Part shown: one piece after another, positions 20,325 to 29,063 of the stretch
Numbering within the stretch: position 1 is the first letter of the stretch
Layout: each line of letters starts with the position of its first letter
DNA from: Rhizobium sp. R634
Lineage (GTDB): Bacteria; Pseudomonadota; Alphaproteobacteria; Rhizobiales; Rhizobiaceae
DNA: 64,000 bases
NCBI RefSeq assembly: GCF_002211305.1
Contig: NZ_LOKW01000028.1
Coordinates: 248,001 to 312,000 of the forward strand
Direction of reading: 5' to 3'
The notes under the pieces: generated by a model
The model's database searches: none
Seen by the model: only the letters and a program-made list of their open reading frames with translations
Told to the model about the DNA's origin: nothing
Made by a program: the position numbers and the translations under genes

Positions 20325-21197
20325 CTAACCCGGCTTGCGGAAGAGTTTGGTCTGCTCGAACAGACCCTCCAGTGTCTTCATGCGTTCCTTCGTCTCGTCC
20401 CAAGTCGAATTCTGGACGGCTTCGATCAGCGCCTCGACGATGAACAGGGTGACGACGGAGGAATCCCAGGCCGAGGGCGCCTCGATCCGCACCCGGAAGG
20501 TATGTCGGGCAAGCTTGGCGGCGGGTGAACCCCATTGGTCGGTGAAGACGACGATTTCGGCGCCGCGCTTGCGGGCGGCGGTGGCGAGGCTCACCATTTC
20601 CTGCTCATAGCGGCGAATGTCGAAGATGATCAGGATATCGCCGGCATTCATGTTGAGCGCATATTGCGGCCAACTGCTGGAATTCGACGACAGCAGGGTC
20701 GTTGCCGGCCGGATGACCTGCATGTGGGTGAAGAAATACTCGGCCAGCGCGCCGGTGATGCGGCCGCCGACGAAATAGAGGCCGCGCTTGCGATCCGACA
20801 GCAGCGAGGCGACGCTGTCGAAGGTCGCGGTGTCGAGATCGGTCAGCGTCTGGCGCAGATTGCCCATGATCGCATCGGCGAAGCGGTTGAGAATATGGGT
20901 GCCCGGCGCGTTCTGGGCCCAGCGGTCGTGTTTGGCGATCGGGTTGGAGATCGTCGCCTCCACCTCCAGATGCAGACGCGCCTGAAAGTCGGGATAGCCC
21001 TTGAAGCCGAGTTTCTGCACCATGCGCACGACGGTCGGCGTCGAGACGCCGGCATTCTCCGCGATCGTGGTGATGCTGCCGAGGCCGGAAACCGGATAAT
21101 TGTCGAGAAGGCTTTCTGCCAACTGCTTCTCGGCACGCGTCAACACGCCGAGATGCGAATGTATGACGTCCGAAACCGTCTTCGACGCGGTGGTCAC
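20325..21197 (-). CDS. RpiR/MurR-family transcriptional regulator with SIS domain
   Basis: 290 residues from GTG 21197 (GGGGAG ribosome site). N-terminal HTH_6 domain about 1-80 (LTRAEKQLAESLLDNYP, TIAENAGVSTPTVVRMVQKLGFKGYPDFQARL) and a SIS domain about 120-270 (RGLYFVGGRITGALAEYFFTHMQ, DILIIFDIRRYEQEMVSLATAARKRGAEIVVFTD). SIS regulators sense sugar phosphates or related anions. It is encoded directly before the ABC operon, and divergent from the catabolic operon at 21365, so it may control both. Its effector is not known. Confidence 0.87.
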   Translation of the reverse strand: MTTASKTVSDVIHSHLGVLTRAEKQLAESLLDNYPVSGLGSITTIAENAGVSTPTVVRMVQKLGFKGYPDFQARLHLEVEATISNPIAKHDRWAQNAPGTHILNRFADAIMGNLRQTLTDLDTATFDSVASLLSDRKRGLYFVGGRITGALAEYFFTHMQVIRPATTLLSSNSSSWPQYALNMNAGDILIIFDIRRYEQEMVSLATAARKRGAEIVVFTDQWGSPAAKLARHTFRVRIEAPSAWDSSVVTLFIVEALIEAVQNSTWDETKERMKTLEGLFEQTKLFRKPG

Positions 21198-21253
21198 TGA
21201 TCTTGCTCCCCGGGGGTGGTCTGGCGCCACTCCTCCGACCAAATTTAACAACG

Positions 21254-21282
21254 CTGTCACAATCCATGTCAACCACTGTCAT
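21254..21282 (+). promoter_or_regulatory. Triple Pho-box-like heptamer array
   Basis: Heptamers CTGTCAC (21254), CATGTCA (21265) and CTGTCAT (21276) are each separated by 4 bp, giving an exact 11-bp period. PhoB binds tandem CTGTCAT-like heptamers with 4-bp spacers. The array lies 83 bp before the amidohydrolase GTG and 57 bp before the regulator GTG, so it could control either direction. Confidence 0.6.
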
Positions 21283-21364
21283 GAAAAGAAATTTTCAGCG
21301 GATGCTTGACAGTCGCCAAAAGCTGAAGAATTCTTTTCTGTAAAGCTTTCATTAAGGGATAGGA

Positions 21365-22144
21365 GTGGCGCCGTTGGTGCTGGCCCGGCCGAAAATCCTC
21401 AGCGAAGCGGACGGCGATTGCGTCGGGATCGAACGCGTCGGCGGACGGAGCGAGGTGCTGCTCGTCTGCGAGCATGCGTCGAAAACGCTCCCCACCCGTT
21501 TCGGTGATCTCGGCCTGCCCGCGGAGGCACTGTCGAGCCACATCGCCTGGGATCCCGGGGCTTTGGCGGTTGCGCGCGGCATATCGCAGGCGCTCGACGC
21601 GACGCTCGTCTACCAGCGGTTTTCCCGGCTCATCTATGACTGCAACAGGCCGCCCAGTTCGCCCGGCGCCATGCCCGAGACCAGCGAAATCTACGCCATT
21701 CCCGGCAACAAGGATCTGACCGACGAAGAGCGCCTTGCACGCACGGACGCACTCTACGTGCCCTTCCACGACGCCATTCGCGGGCAGATCCGCGATCGCA
21801 GGGCGAGGGGGCAGGACAGTATCATCGTGACGATGCACAGCTTCACGCCGGTTTATCACGGCCGCGAACGCGCCGTCGAACTCGGCATATTGCACGACGA
21901 GGACAGCCGGCTCGCCGACCGCATGCTGGACGCCGCGGCCGAAGCGCCGCTTTACAGGACTGAACGCAACCAGCCTTACGGGCCTGCGGACGGCGTGACC
22001 CACACGCTGATCCTGCACGGGCTTTCGAACGGCTTGCGCAATGTGATGATCGAGGTCCGCAACGACCTCATCGCAGACGATGGCGGCCAAGGGGTCATGG
22101 CCGACTATCTGACAGGACTTCTCCAGCAAAGCCTGGAGGCCTGA
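21365..22144 (+). CDS. N-formylglutamate amidohydrolase family protein
   Basis: 259 residues from GTG 21365 behind AGGA. Hallmarks of the FGase family: LLVCEHASKTLPTRFGDLG near 30-48, HIAWDPGALAVAR near 60-72, YDCNRPPSSPGAMPE near 90-105, IIVTMHSFTPVYHG near 147-160, and NVMIEVRNDLI near 225. Family members hydrolyse N-formylglutamate or related N-acyl/gamma-glutamyl amides using a metal. No other histidine-degradation (hut) gene is nearby; instead it heads an operon with a GS-like ligase and two dehydrogenases. A role in releasing glutamate from a gamma-glutamyl intermediate is a hypothesis from this context. Confidence 0.85.
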   Translation: MAPLVLARPKILSEADGDCVGIERVGGRSEVLLVCEHASKTLPTRFGDLGLPAEALSSHIAWDPGALAVARGISQALDATLVYQRFSRLIYDCNRPPSSPGAMPETSEIYAIPGNKDLTDEERLARTDALYVPFHDAIRGQIRDRRARGQDSIIVTMHSFTPVYHGRERAVELGILHDEDSRLADRMLDAAAEAPLYRTERNQPYGPADGVTHTLILHGLSNGLRNVMIEVRNDLIADDGGQGVMADYLTGLLQQSLEA

Positions 22145-22264
22145 CAAAAGAAAAGAAGACCCAAGGGAGCAGTTTATCTGCGGACGTCCGCATGGCGCAA
22201 ATGCCGCGGGCAATTGGCACTGAATGGCCGCAATCCCGCGGCCGATCGTGAACAGGGGGAAGTC

Positions 22265-23821
22265 ATGTCGGACTATACCGATTTAGACAAGAAGCAGGAT
22301 GTGCACATCCTGCATTCGATGGGCTATGCCCAGGAACTCGAACGGCGAATGAGTTCATTCTCGAACTTCGCCGTATCGTTCTCCATCATCTGCATCCTTT
22401 CCGGCGGCATCAATTCGCTGGCGCAGGCGACTTCGGGCGCCGGCGGCGCGGCAATCGGCATCGGCTGGCCGCTCGGCTGCTTCATCTCGCTCGTCTTCGC
22501 CGTCGCCATGGCGCAGATCAGCTCGGCCTATCCGACGGCGGGCGGCCTCTATCACTGGGGCTCGATCCTCGGCAACCGCTTCACCGGCTGGCTGACCGCC
22601 TGGTTCAACCTGCTCGGTCTCGTCACCGTGCTCGGCGCCATCAACGTCGGCACCTATTATTTCTTCATGGGCTCCTTCGGCACGACCTATCTCGGGCTGA
22701 CGGATTCGACGACGGTGCGCATCATCTTCCTGGTGATCATCACCGGCGCGCAGGCGCTGGTGAACCATATGGGCATCGGATTGACCGCGAAGCTGACCGA
22801 TTTTTCGGGTTATCTGATCTTCGCGACCTCGATCGCGCTGGCGGTCGTCTGCCTCATCGCAGCGCCCTCCTATGAATTCGGCCGTCTCTTCACCTTCGCC
22901 AACTATTCCGGCGAAGTCGGCGGCAATGTCTGGCCGTCCACCTCGGGCGCCTGGGTCTTCCTGCTTGGCCTGCTGCTGCCGATCTACACCATCACCGGCT
23001 ATGACGCCTCGGCGCATACCTCGGAAGAGACGGTCAAGGCCGCCCATTCGGTGCCGCGCGGCATGGTTGCCTCGGTCCTCTGGTCGGCGCTGTTCGGCTA
23101 TATCATGCTGTGCGCCTTCGTGCTCATGCTGCCGAACATGGACGACGCGGCCAAGCAGGGCTGGAACGTGTTCTTCTGGGCGATGGACAGCCAGGTCAAC
23201 CCCATCGTCAAGGACCTCCTCTATCTCGCGATCTTCGTCAGCCAGTGGCTGTGCGGCCTTGCGACCGTCACCTCGGTTTCGCGCATGATCTTTGCCTTCT
23301 CGCGTGACGGCGGCCTGCCGGCATCGAAGGCGCTGTCGAAGGTCAGCCCGCAGTACCGCACGCCGGTCGCTGCGATCTGGACCGGTTCGATCCTGTCGGT
23401 GCTGTTCGTATGGGGCTCTTCGCTCGTTACGATCGGCGACACGCCGGTTTATACGATCGTCGTCTCGTGCACGGTCATCTTCCTGTTCTTCTCCTTCGCG
23501 ATCCCGATCACGCTCGGCCTCTTTGCCTGGGGTACGTCGAAGTGGGACAAGATGGGTCCGTGGAATCTCGGCGAGGGCGTCTTCAAGCTCTTTGCCGTGC
23601 TGACGATCATCGCGATGGTGCTGATCTTCATTCTCGGCATTCAGCCGCCGAACGAATGGGCGCTCTACATCACCGTCGGCTTCCTCGTGGTCACCGGGAT
23701 CGTCTGGTTCGGCTTCGAAAGCCGCCGCTTCAAGGGGCCGCCGATCGGCGCCGAGGTGGCAAAACGCCAAGCCGAAATCGCGGCGGCCGAAGCGGCCGTC
23801 GGCGAAAGCGGCGAACGCTAA
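22265..23821 (+). CDS. APC-superfamily amino acid/amine permease
   Basis: 518 residues, about twelve membrane helices. Starts MSDYTDLDKKQDVHILHSMGYAQELERRMSSFSNFAVSF, the N-terminal signature of the GABA permease/BAT1-like branch of the APC superfamily, with AYPTAGGLYHWGS near 85-97 and ITGYDASAHTSEET near 255-268. It is encoded 120 bp after the amidohydrolase and 145 bp before the GS-like gene, in the same direction. It probably imports the amine or amino-acid substrate degraded by this operon. The ATG at 22265 follows GGGGGAAGTC; the earlier ATG at 22214 lacks the family N-terminus. Confidence 0.88.
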   Translation: MSDYTDLDKKQDVHILHSMGYAQELERRMSSFSNFAVSFSIICILSGGINSLAQATSGAGGAAIGIGWPLGCFISLVFAVAMAQISSAYPTAGGLYHWGSILGNRFTGWLTAWFNLLGLVTVLGAINVGTYYFFMGSFGTTYLGLTDSTTVRIIFLVIITGAQALVNHMGIGLTAKLTDFSGYLIFATSIALAVVCLIAAPSYEFGRLFTFANYSGEVGGNVWPSTSGAWVFLLGLLLPIYTITGYDASAHTSEETVKAAHSVPRGMVASVLWSALFGYIMLCAFVLMLPNMDDAAKQGWNVFFWAMDSQVNPIVKDLLYLAIFVSQWLCGLATVTSVSRMIFAFSRDGGLPASKALSKVSPQYRTPVAAIWTGSILSVLFVWGSSLVTIGDTPVYTIVVSCTVIFLFFSFAIPITLGLFAWGTSKWDKMGPWNLGEGVFKLFAVLTIIAMVLIFILGIQPPNEWALYITVGFLVVTGIVWFGFESRRFKGPPIGAEVAKRQAEIAAAEAAVGESGER

Positions 23822-23966
23822 GCATCGAAGCTTCCCTCTCAATGGCTGGGCCGCCTCCGCGGCCCAGCCACCGGATCAACGAAATGGCATCGGGCCGCAG
23901 CGTCCGGCCGAGCGAATGCGATTTCGTTGCCCCGATTTCTCAATCCCAGTTTCAGGCGGATCAATC

Positions 23967-25334
23967 ATGAGCAGCAGCTACACAATCGACGATCTCAGGA
24001 AGGATGTTGCCGAAGGGCGCATCGATACGGTTCTCGCCTGCCAGGTGGACATGCAGGGAAGGCTGATGGGCAAGCGTTTCCAGGCGGAATATTTCGTCGA
24101 AAGCGCCTGGAAGGAGACGCATAGCTGCAACTATCTGATCGCCACCGACATGGAGATGGAGACCGTCTCCGGCTACAAGGCGACGAGCTGGGAAAAGGGC
24201 TACGGCGACTATACGATGAAGCCGGATCTTTCGACCTTGCGGCGCACCCCCTGGCTGGAGGGCACGGCACTGGTGCTCTGCGACGTGCTCGACCATCACA
24301 CACACGAAGAGGTCGCCCATTCGCCGCGGGCGATCCTGAAGAAGCAGGTGAAGCGCCTCGAAGACATGGGTATGAAGGCCTATATGGCTTCCGAGCTCGA
24401 ATTCTTCCTGTTCGACCAGAGTTACGAGGCCGCCCATAGCTCGGGCTACCGCAACCTGAAGCTCGCCAGCGCCTATAACGAGGACTACCACATCTTCCAG
24501 ACCACCAAGGAGGAAGAGGTGATGCGGGCGATCCGCACCGGCCTGCAGGGTGCCGGCATTCCGGTCGAAAACTCCAAGGGCGAGGCTTCCGCCGGCCAGG
24601 AGGAGATCAATGTGCGTTATGCCGACGCGCTCGCCATGGCCGACCGGCACGCGATCATCAAGAACGGCTGCAAGGAGATCGCCTGGTCGAAGGGCAAGGC
24701 CATCACCTTCCTTGCCAAGTGGAACTACAATGCCGCCGGCAGCTCCTCGCATATCCACCAGTCGCTCTGGAGCCTGGAGGAAAAGCCGCTGTTCTTCGAC
24801 CATACCGGCAAATACGGCATGTCGCCGCTGATGCATAATTATGTTGCCGGGCTTCTCGCCCATGCGAGCGAGATCACTTATTTCCTGGCACCCTACATCA
24901 ATTCCTACAAGCGCTTCATGGCCGGCACCTTTGCGCCGACCAAGGCGATCTGGAGCAAGGACAACCGCACCGCAGGCTATCGGCTCTGCGGCGAGGAGAC
25001 CAAGGGGATCCGCATCGAATGCCGCGTCGGCGGCTCCGATCTCAACCCCTATCTCGCCTTCGCCGCGCTGCTTGCCGCCGGCATCGACGGGATCGAAAAC
25101 AAGCTGGAACTCGAGGCCCCGTTCGTCGGCGACGCCTATGGCGGCAAGGATATCCGCGAAATTCCGCGCACGCTGCGCGCAGCCACGACGGCGATGACGG
25201 AATCGGCAATGCTGCGCAAAGCCTTCGGCGACGATGTGATCGACCACTATACCCGTGCTGCCGAATGGGAGCAGGAAGAATACGACCGCCGCATCACCGA
25301 TTGGGAAGTGGCGCGCGGGTTCGAAAGAGCTTAA
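23967..25334 (+). CDS. Glutamine-synthetase-family gamma-glutamyl-amine ligase
   Basis: 455 residues. Has the GS catalytic core: metal-binding Glu in ASELEFFLFD (about 145-154) and GQEEINVRYADA (about 210), HIHQSLW (about 268), ATP/glutamate residues in RTAGYRLCG and IECRVGGSDLNPYLAFAALLAAG. The N-terminal segment (VDMQGRLMGKRF) and absence of an adenylylation-site loop set it apart from assimilatory GlnA and group it with PuuA/GlnA4-like enzymes, which attach glutamate to putrescine, ethanolamine or other amines. Followed by an aldehyde dehydrogenase and an Fe-alcohol dehydrogenase, which would oxidise an alcohol group on the adduct. Substrate is inferred, not shown. Confidence 0.87.
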   Translation: MSSSYTIDDLRKDVAEGRIDTVLACQVDMQGRLMGKRFQAEYFVESAWKETHSCNYLIATDMEMETVSGYKATSWEKGYGDYTMKPDLSTLRRTPWLEGTALVLCDVLDHHTHEEVAHSPRAILKKQVKRLEDMGMKAYMASELEFFLFDQSYEAAHSSGYRNLKLASAYNEDYHIFQTTKEEEVMRAIRTGLQGAGIPVENSKGEASAGQEEINVRYADALAMADRHAIIKNGCKEIAWSKGKAITFLAKWNYNAAGSSSHIHQSLWSLEEKPLFFDHTGKYGMSPLMHNYVAGLLAHASEITYFLAPYINSYKRFMAGTFAPTKAIWSKDNRTAGYRLCGEETKGIRIECRVGGSDLNPYLAFAALLAAGIDGIENKLELEAPFVGDAYGGKDIREIPRTLRAATTAMTESAMLRKAFGDDVIDHYTRAAEWEQEEYDRRITDWEVARGFERA

Positions 25335-25355
25335 TAGCATTTTGCGAGTTGCTTG

Positions 25356-25493
25356 CCCCTCACCCTAACCCTCTCCCCGTAAAAACGGGGAGAGGGGACC
25401 TGCCCTGTGAGACGTTGGCGAGGGCCGGAGAGGTTGCGGCTATCCCCCTTCGCCCCGTTTACGGGGAGAAGGTGCCGGCAGGCGGATGAGGGG
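25356..25493. repeat. Intergenic mosaic palindrome inside the catabolic operon
   Basis: Two hairpins: CTCTCCCCGTAAAAACGGGGAGAG at the left, then CCCCGTTTACGGGG with CCGGCAGGCGGATGAGGGG at the right. It is the inverted counterpart of 11371-11504. It fills most of the gap between the ligase and aldehyde dehydrogenase genes. Confidence 0.75.
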
Positions 25494-25541
25494 CTACGGC
25501 TCCGACGGAATTTTTGATCAATACGAGGACGGAAATCGATC

Positions 25542-26927
25542 ATGGCAATGATCCAATGCATTTCACCGGTCGACGGATCGGTTTACGCGGAGCGCCCGGC
25601 GCTTTCGCTCGACGCTGCCAAGGATGTGGTGGCGCGCGCCCGCAAGGCGCAGAAGGCCTGGGCGAAACGGCCGCTTGAAGAGCGCGTGCAACTAGTGCTG
25701 AAGGGTGTCGCGCGGCTGAACGAAATGTCCGACACCGTCGTGCCGGAGCTTGCCTGGCAGATGGGCCGGCCGGTGAAGTATGGCGGCGAATATAAGGGCT
25801 TCAACGAGCGCTCCAACTATGTCGCCTCGATCGCGGCTGATGCGCTGGCGCCTCTCGTCGTCGAGGAGAGCGACCGTTTCGAGCGCCGCATCGAGCGCGA
25901 GGCGCATGGCGTCGTCTTCGTCGTCGCTCCCTGGAACTATCCCTACATGACGGCGATCAACACGATCGCGCCGGCGCTGATGGCCGGCAATACCGTAGTG
26001 CTGAAACATGCCTCGCAGACGTTGCTGGTCGGCGAGCGGCTGGTGCAGGCTTTCGTCGAGGCTGGCGTTCCGGAGGATGTGTTCCAGAACGTTTTCCTCG
26101 ACCATCAGACGACCTCGGCGCTGATTGCCGCCGGCAGCTTCAATTTCGTCAACTTCACCGGATCGGTGGAAGGCGGGCGGTCGATGGAGCGGGCGGCCGC
26201 CGGCACCTTTACCGGCCTCGGCCTCGAACTCGGCGGCAAGGATCCGGGCTACATCATGGAAGACGCCGATCTCGATGCGGCCGTCGATACGCTGATGGAC
26301 GGCGCCACCTATAATTCCGGCCAGTGCTGCTGCGGCATCGAGCGCATCTATGTGCACGAATCCCTCTACGACGCCTTCGTCGAGAAATCGGTCGCCTGGG
26401 TTTCGAACTACAAGCTCGGCAATCCGCTCGATCCCGAGACGTCGTTGGGGCCGATGGCCAACAAGCGGTTCGCCAAGGTGGTGCGCGAGCAGATCGCGGA
26501 CGCGGTTTCGAAGGGCGCCAAGGCGCTGGTCGATCCGAAACTCTTCCCGCAGGACGACGGCGGCGCCTATCTGGCACCACAGGTCCTCGTCGATGTCGAC
26601 CATTCCATGGCCTTCATGCGCGAGGAGACCTTCGGTCCGGCGGTCGGCATCATGAAGGTAAAGAGCGACGAGGAGGCGCTCGGCCTGATGAACGACAGCC
26701 AATACGGGCTGACCGCCTCGCTCTGGACGAGGGATGCCGAACGGGCAGCGCGGCTCGGCCGCGAGATCGAAACCGGCACCGTTTTCATGAACCGCGCGGA
26801 CTATCTCGATCCGGCGCTCTGCTGGACCGGCGTCAAGGAGACCGGCCGCGGCGGCTCGCTGTCGATCATCGGCTTCCAGAATCTGACGCGCCCGAAATCC
26901 TTCCACCTGAAGAAAGTCACAGCATGA
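25542..26927 (+). CDS. NAD(P)-dependent aldehyde dehydrogenase
   Basis: 461 residues. ALDH fold with FVVAPWNYPYMTAINTIAPALMAGNTVVLKHA near 126-157, LELGGKDPGYIMEDADLD around 228-245 carrying the general-base Glu, and the catalytic Cys region NSGQCCCGIERIYV near 258-271. Late motif EETFGPAVGIMKV present. The start ATG at 25542 follows GGACGG. The stop overlaps the ATG of the alcohol dehydrogenase gene (ATGA), so the two enzymes are co-translated; together they could turn an alcohol into an acid. Related enzymes oxidise succinate semialdehyde and gamma-glutamyl aminoaldehydes. Confidence 0.9.
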   Translation: MAMIQCISPVDGSVYAERPALSLDAAKDVVARARKAQKAWAKRPLEERVQLVLKGVARLNEMSDTVVPELAWQMGRPVKYGGEYKGFNERSNYVASIAADALAPLVVEESDRFERRIEREAHGVVFVVAPWNYPYMTAINTIAPALMAGNTVVLKHASQTLLVGERLVQAFVEAGVPEDVFQNVFLDHQTTSALIAAGSFNFVNFTGSVEGGRSMERAAAGTFTGLGLELGGKDPGYIMEDADLDAAVDTLMDGATYNSGQCCCGIERIYVHESLYDAFVEKSVAWVSNYKLGNPLDPETSLGPMANKRFAKVVREQIADAVSKGAKALVDPKLFPQDDGGAYLAPQVLVDVDHSMAFMREETFGPAVGIMKVKSDEEALGLMNDSQYGLTASLWTRDAERAARLGREIETGTVFMNRADYLDPALCWTGVKETGRGGSLSIIGFQNLTRPKSFHLKKVTA

Positions 26928-28078
26928 GCAGCAGCAACATCACCGCAAACTGGAGCTATCCGACATCGGTCAAGCTCGGCCGGGGCCGCATCAAGGAACT
27001 GGCCGACGCCTGCGAGAGCCTCGGCATGAAGAAGCCGCTGCTCATCACCGACCGCGGCCTCGCCTCGATGGCGATCACCAAGAACGCGCTCGATATTCTC
27101 GAAGATGCCGGCCTTGGCCGGGCGATCTTCGCCGAAGTCGATCCGAACCCGAACGAGAAAAACCTCGAAGCCGGCATCAAGGCCTTCAAGGATGGCGGCC
27201 ATGACGGCGTCGTCGCCTTCGGCGGCGGCTCGGGCCTCGATCTCGGCAAGTGCGTCGCCTTCATGGTCGGCCAGACGCGGCCGGTCTGGGATTTCGAGGA
27301 TGTCGGCGACTGGTGGACGCGCGCCAGCGTCGAGGGCATTGCGCCGATCGTCGCCGTGCCGACGACGGCGGGCACCGGATCGGAAGTCGGCCGCGCCAGC
27401 GTCATCACCAATTCCGAAACGCATGTGAAGAAGATCATCTTCCATCCGAAGTTCCTGCCTGGAGTCGTCATCTCCGATCCCGAGCTGACGGTCGGCATGC
27501 CGAAGATCATTACGGCCGGCACCGGCATGGATGCCTTCGCCCATTGCCTGGAAGCCTATTCCTCGCCCTTCTATCATCCGATGTCGGCGGGCATTGCGCT
27601 GGAAGGCATGCGGCTCGTCAAGGAATTCCTGCCGCGCGCCTACAGGGAAGGAACCGACCTCGAAGCCCGCGCCAACATGATGTCGGCCGCCGCCATGGGC
27701 GCGGTCGCCTTCCAGAAGGGGCTCGGCGCCATCCATGCGCTGTCGCACCCGATCGGCGCGGTCTACAACACCCATCACGGCATGACCAATGCGGTTGTCA
27801 TGCCGGCGGTGCTGCGCTTCAATCGCGCCGCGATCGAGGAGAAGATCGGCCGTGCGGCCGCCTATCTCAGCATTTCGGGCGGCTTCGACGGCTTCTACGA
27901 TTATGTGCTGAAGCTTCGTTCCGACCTCGGCGTGCCGGAAACGCTGACGGCGATGGGAATCGCCCCCGACCGCATCGACGAATTGTCGGCCATGGCGATC
28001 GAGGACCCGAGCGCCGGTGGCAACCCGGTTGCGATGACGCTCGAAAACACCAAGGCGTTGTTCAGGGATTGCTTCTGA
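26924..28078 (+). CDS. Iron-containing (group III) alcohol dehydrogenase
   Basis: 384 residues. NAD-binding GGGSGLDLGKCVAFM near 95-109 and VPTTAGTGSEVGRASVI near 145-161, Fe-ligand region GMDAFAHCLEAYSSPFYHP (about 201-219) and HALSHPIGAVYNTHHGMTNAVVMP (about 268-291) with the remaining His ligands. Last gene of the catabolic operon and followed by a clear terminator. It probably oxidises a primary alcohol group to the aldehyde used by the preceding enzyme; the reverse direction is also possible for this family. Confidence 0.92.
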   Translation: MSSSNITANWSYPTSVKLGRGRIKELADACESLGMKKPLLITDRGLASMAITKNALDILEDAGLGRAIFAEVDPNPNEKNLEAGIKAFKDGGHDGVVAFGGGSGLDLGKCVAFMVGQTRPVWDFEDVGDWWTRASVEGIAPIVAVPTTAGTGSEVGRASVITNSETHVKKIIFHPKFLPGVVISDPELTVGMPKIITAGTGMDAFAHCLEAYSSPFYHPMSAGIALEGMRLVKEFLPRAYREGTDLEARANMMSAAAMGAVAFQKGLGAIHALSHPIGAVYNTHHGMTNAVVMPAVLRFNRAAIEEKIGRAAAYLSISGGFDGFYDYVLKLRSDLGVPETLTAMGIAPDRIDELSAMAIEDPSAGGNPVAMTLENTKALFRDCF

Positions 28079-28103
28079 GAATTGACGGCGGATCTCATAC
28101 TGG

Positions 28104-28133
28104 CCCGGAAAGCTCGGCTTTCCGGGCTTTTTT
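28104..28133 (+). terminator. Rho-independent terminator of the catabolic operon
   Basis: CCCGGAAAGC pairs perfectly with GCTTTCCGGG over a 3-nt loop and is followed by CTTTTTT. It lies 26 bp after the alcohol dehydrogenase stop. Confidence 0.93.
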
Positions 28134-28304
28134 GTTCCGGTGGCATCCTGAGTTTTAGGGATGTGAAAAATACCGGCTGCAATTTCGCCGGGCGCGTTCG
28201 GAATTTGTTAACCATGATTGTAAAGGATGGCTTAACCGCACGATGCTCCGACAGTGCGCAAAAGAGCGATGCCGGCTCGCGCCATTTCCCTCCGAGGACC
28301 TGAT

Positions 28305-29003
28305 ATGCCAGTCATTACTTTCGCAAACACCAAGGGCGGCGCCGGCAAGACGACCGCTGTTCTCCTGCTCGCGACAGAGCTTGCCCGCAAGGGTTTCCGC
28401 GTCACCATTCTCGACGCCGATCCGCAGCACTGGATTTCACGCTGGCATGAGATCTCGGGCCATGTGCCCAATGTGTCGGTGATCGATTTCGTGACCACCG
28501 CCTCGCTGCCGCAGCATATCAGCGAGAACAAGCACAATACCGACTATTTCATCGTCGACCTGCCGGGCGCGCGCAATCCGCTGCTCGCCACCGCCGTCGG
28601 CCTTTCCGACCACGTGCTGATCCCGATCCAGGGCTGTGCGATGGATGCGCGCGGCGGCGCACAGGTGCTCGAACTGCTGCAATATCTGGACGAGAAGGCA
28701 GGCATCAAGATCGGCCATTCGGTGGTGCTGACCCGCGTCAATTCGATGGTGACGACGAGAGCGCTGCAGCTCGTCAAGTCGCTGCTCAGCGAGCGTCACG
28801 TGCCGGTGCTGGATACGGCGATCATCGAGCGCTCGGCCTTCCGCGACATCTTCGACTGTGGCGGCACGCTGCACACGATCGACCCCGCGCGCGTCAGCAA
28901 TCTCGACAAGGCGCGTGAGAACGCCACCTGTTTCGCCGAGGAAATGATGCGCAAGCTGCCGGTCCGGCTGCCGGCCTCGGCCCGCATGGCGACGGCGGCC
29001 TGA
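28305..29003 (+). CDS. Orphan ParA/MinD-family ATPase (VirC1-like)
   Basis: 232 residues. Deviant Walker A KGGAGKTT at 10-17, Walker A' with ILDADPQHWISRW near 35-47, Walker B YFIVDLPGARNPLL near 80-93. Length and the DADPQ-W pattern resemble Agrobacterium VirC1 and similar stand-alone ParA proteins that place DNA or protein cargo in the cell. No parB gene or centromere-like repeat array lies nearby. The ATG at 28305 is preferred, since it places the beta-strand VITFANTKGG directly at the N-terminus as in the family. Cargo unknown. Confidence 0.85.
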   Translation: MPVITFANTKGGAGKTTAVLLLATELARKGFRVTILDADPQHWISRWHEISGHVPNVSVIDFVTTASLPQHISENKHNTDYFIVDLPGARNPLLATAVGLSDHVLIPIQGCAMDARGGAQVLELLQYLDEKAGIKIGHSVVLTRVNSMVTTRALQLVKSLLSERHVPVLDTAIIERSAFRDIFDCGGTLHTIDPARVSNLDKARENATCFAEEMMRKLPVRLPASARMATAA

Positions 29004-29063
29004 CTGATCACGCAGCCTTCAGAGAAAAATGCGTCCGGTTCGCCCCGCGACGCATTTTGCTTT

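Noticed and set aside
21365..22144. Assignment of this gene as hutG in histidine breakdown
   Set aside because: No other hut gene in the window and the operon context is a GS-like ligase with dehydrogenases; only the family name is kept.
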